Shown here: piece by piece, positions 5,702 through 7,465 of the stretch
Position numbering within the stretch: the stretch's first letter is position 1
How the letters are laid out: the number at the start of each line of letters is the position of its first letter
NCBI GenBank assembly: GCA_028275005.1
Contig: JAQCNN010000155.1
Coordinates: 1-7,465 of the forward strand
DNA length: 7,465 bases
Origin: Salinirussus sp.
GTDB lineage: Archaea; Halobacteriota; Halobacteria; Halobacteriales; Haloarculaceae
Direction: 5' to 3'
Translations under genes and position numbers: made by a program
Notes under the pieces: model-generated
What the model was told of the DNA's origin: nothing
What the model saw: the letters and a program-made list of their open reading frames with translations, nothing else
Databases searched by the model: none

Positions 5702-7465
5702 ATGGACTACGAGACGACCCGGCGGGCCGTGCTGGGGGCGCTCGTCGCCGGCGGGACAGGTGCGCTCGCGCTCTCGCCGGCCGATGACCTCCTCGAGCGG
5801 TTCGCCCCGTTTGCCGGGCAGGCCTGGAACGGGGCCGAGCGGGTCCCCGACACCGTCGAGAGCCCGTACGGCCCGGCGACGGTCACCTACGACGACCACC
5901 ACGTCCCCCACATCGAGGCCGACACGGAGCAGGCGGCGTACTTCGCGGTCGGCTACGCCCAAGCCGCCGACCGGCTGTTCGAGATGGACCTGGTCCGCCG
6001 GCGGATGCGTGGCAGCCTCGCCGCGGTTGCCGGCGACCCGGTCGTCGACTCCGACGTCTTCAACACCCGGATGGACTTCCTGGGTGCCGCCGAGGCCTCC
6101 GCCGAAGCCATCGCGGGGACCGACACCGAACGGGCCACCGAGGCCTTCGCCGACGGGGTCAACGCCTACATCCAGGCGGGGCCCCTGCCGCTTGAGTTCG
6201 GGCTGCTGGGCTATCAGCCCCGGGAGTGGAGTGTGGTCGCCTCGCTGCTCGTCGGCGTCCAGGTCTCCTGGGGGTTGACCGGAAGTTTCGGCACCCTCCG
6301 GCAGGCGTTGCTGCGCGAGCGACTGGACGCCGACACCTACCGCCGGCGGTATCCGGCACAGTTCGACCACGGCTACCCGATACTCCGGCCGGAGCGGGTC
6401 GGTGGGGCGGTCTCCGGCGTCGCCGGGACAGACGCGAGTTCGGACGCCCGCGTCGGGGAGGCCGTCGACACCGGGTTTGCTGACTGGCTGAGCCGCTTCG
6501 AGCCGCCGTCGTATCTCGGCTCGAACAGCTGGCTCGTCGCCGGCGAGCACACCGCGAGCGGGAGCCCGATTGTCGCCAACGACATGCACCTGTCGCTGAT
6601 GGCGCCGCCGGTCTGGTACGAACAGCGGGTCAGCGCCGGCGACGTGGACGTCCGCGGGGTCGTCTTCCCCGGGATCCCCTTTGTCGTCGCCGGCGAGAAC
6701 GACCACGGCGCCTGGGGGTTCACGAACACGGGCGCGGACGTGATGGACCTGTACACCTACGAGACCGACGACGCCCGCGAGCGCTACCGCTACGACGGGG
6801 AGTGGCGGGCGTTCGACACCGAGACCCGGACCGTCGAGGTGGCGGGCGCCGAGGACCGGGAGGTCACGGTGAAAAAGACCGTCCACGGGGCCTTCCTCGA
6901 CCGAGAGATTGACGGCGAGCCCCGTCACGTCGGCGTCGCCTGGACCGGGCTGTCCGGCACCCGCGAGTCACAGGCAATCCACGAGCTCAGCCGCAGCACC
7001 GGCCGCACGGACGTCCTCGAGGCCCTGGAGCTGTTCGACGCCCCGACCCAGAACATCGTCTACGCGGACCGCCAGGGGAACACCCTCTACTGGACGACAG
7101 GAAAAATCCCTGTCAGGCGGGTCGAGGGCGACGTGGTGCGGGGTGACCGCGTCTTCGACGGCTCGGCCGGCGAGGCCGAGTGGGCGGGCTTCGAGCCGTA
7201 CGGGCAGTCCGCCTAGGACGGGTTCATCCCCTTCGAGGAGAAGCCCGGTGTCATCCAGCCAAGCTACATCGGCACCGCGAACCAGCGGCTGGTCGACGAC
7301 CCGGTCTACCCGCTCGGCCAGGAGTACGCCTCGGGCTTTCGGGGCACCCGGGTCTACGAGGCACTCGACGCCGCAGTCGAGTCGGGGACACCTATCGACC
7401 GCGAGTTCATGCAGGCGTTACAGCGCGACACCGTCGACGTCCGGGCCCGACAGCTCGTCCCCGCT
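5702..7465 (+). pseudogene. Penicillin acylase family Ntn-hydrolase, interrupted by an in-frame TAG; right end outside window
   Basis: Members cleave N-acyl amide bonds (penicillins, acyl-homoserine lactones or other N-acyl compounds) after self-cleavage into alpha and beta chains. The N-terminus has a twin-arginine-like signal (TTRRAVLGAL at 5-14 plus a hydrophobic stretch), suggesting Tat export. The alpha-chain region has YGPATVTYDDHHVPHIEA (56-73) and GYAQAADRLFEMD (84-96). The beta-chain nucleophile is Ser274 in YLGSNSWLVAG, and GENDHGAWGFTN (331-342) is another family motif. After residue 504 there is a TAG at 7214-7216. The same frame then continues as DGFIPFEEKPGVIQP, followed by YIGTANQ and further acylase-like sequence for 83 codons to the window end, with no frameshift. 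The family usually has W-x-G-x-x-P-F at this place, so TAG probably replaces a TGG. The Asn of TANQ (527, counting the stop as 505) is the expected oxyanion-hole Asn and is lost from the 504-residue product. It could be a recent pseudogene, a sequencing error, or a readthrough gene. Confidence 0.88.
7214..7216 (+). other. Premature amber codon inside the acylase frame
   Basis: TAG sits between ...PYGQSA and DGFIPF... in a frame that is otherwise open from 5702 to 7465. One G-to-A change (TGG to TAG) would explain it, because tryptophan is the residue usual at this point of the family. Confidence 0.85.

Noticed and set aside
5486..6928. 480-codon open frame on the minus strand over the kinase end and the acylase
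   Set aside because: It overlaps two genes with clear domain motifs and spans their intergenic region; the composition is that of a GC-rich antisense shadow.
7214..7216. Genome-wide reading of TAG as pyrrolysine
   Set aside because: The M20 gene ends in TAG at 4011-4013 right after its complete domain, and the codons beyond it encode no family-like sequence, so TAG works as a stop here. The residue expected in the acylase is Trp, which a point mutation explains more simply.

Overview
The window looks like a chromosomal stretch from a halophilic archaeon (Halobacteria). The DNA is GC-rich, the predicted proteins are strongly acidic, the histidine kinase has the RHN-type H-box typical of haloarchaea, and the substrate-binding lipoprotein carries a twin-arginine signal with a lipobox followed by an acidic Thr/Glu/Asp linker. 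Several genes have a TATA-like box about 25-30 bases before the chosen start, as expected for the leaderless mRNAs common in haloarchaea. No rRNA, tRNA or CRISPR array was seen.

Layout. Positions 1-1901 on the minus strand hold the start of a dipeptide/oligopeptide-type ABC importer operon: a substrate-binding lipoprotein (234-1901), then the N-terminus of a DppB-type permease (1-223, running off the window). A divergent promoter region (1902-2169) separates it from plus-strand genes: a small uncharacterised haloarchaeal protein (2170-2637), an M20 family metallopeptidase/deacylase (2715-4013), a four-TM PAS histidine kinase (4163-5608), and a penicillin-acylase family Ntn-hydrolase with a twin-arginine-like signal (5702 to beyond the window end).

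The most notable point is that the penicillin acylase frame is cut by a single in-frame TAG at 7214-7216. The same frame continues with recognisable family sequence for 83 codons to the window edge. The stop lies where the family normally has a tryptophan, so it looks like a TGG to TAG point mutation, and it removes the region carrying the expected oxyanion-hole Asn. A second point of interest is a short sequence straddling the kinase stop codon (5605-5630) that resembles the terminal hairpin motif of IS200/IS605-type (TnpB) elements.

The importer, M20 hydrolase and N-acyl amide hydrolase could together serve uptake and breakdown of peptides or amides, but each has its own promoter and no sequence evidence ties them into one pathway. 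I did not find a clearly new multi-gene system.
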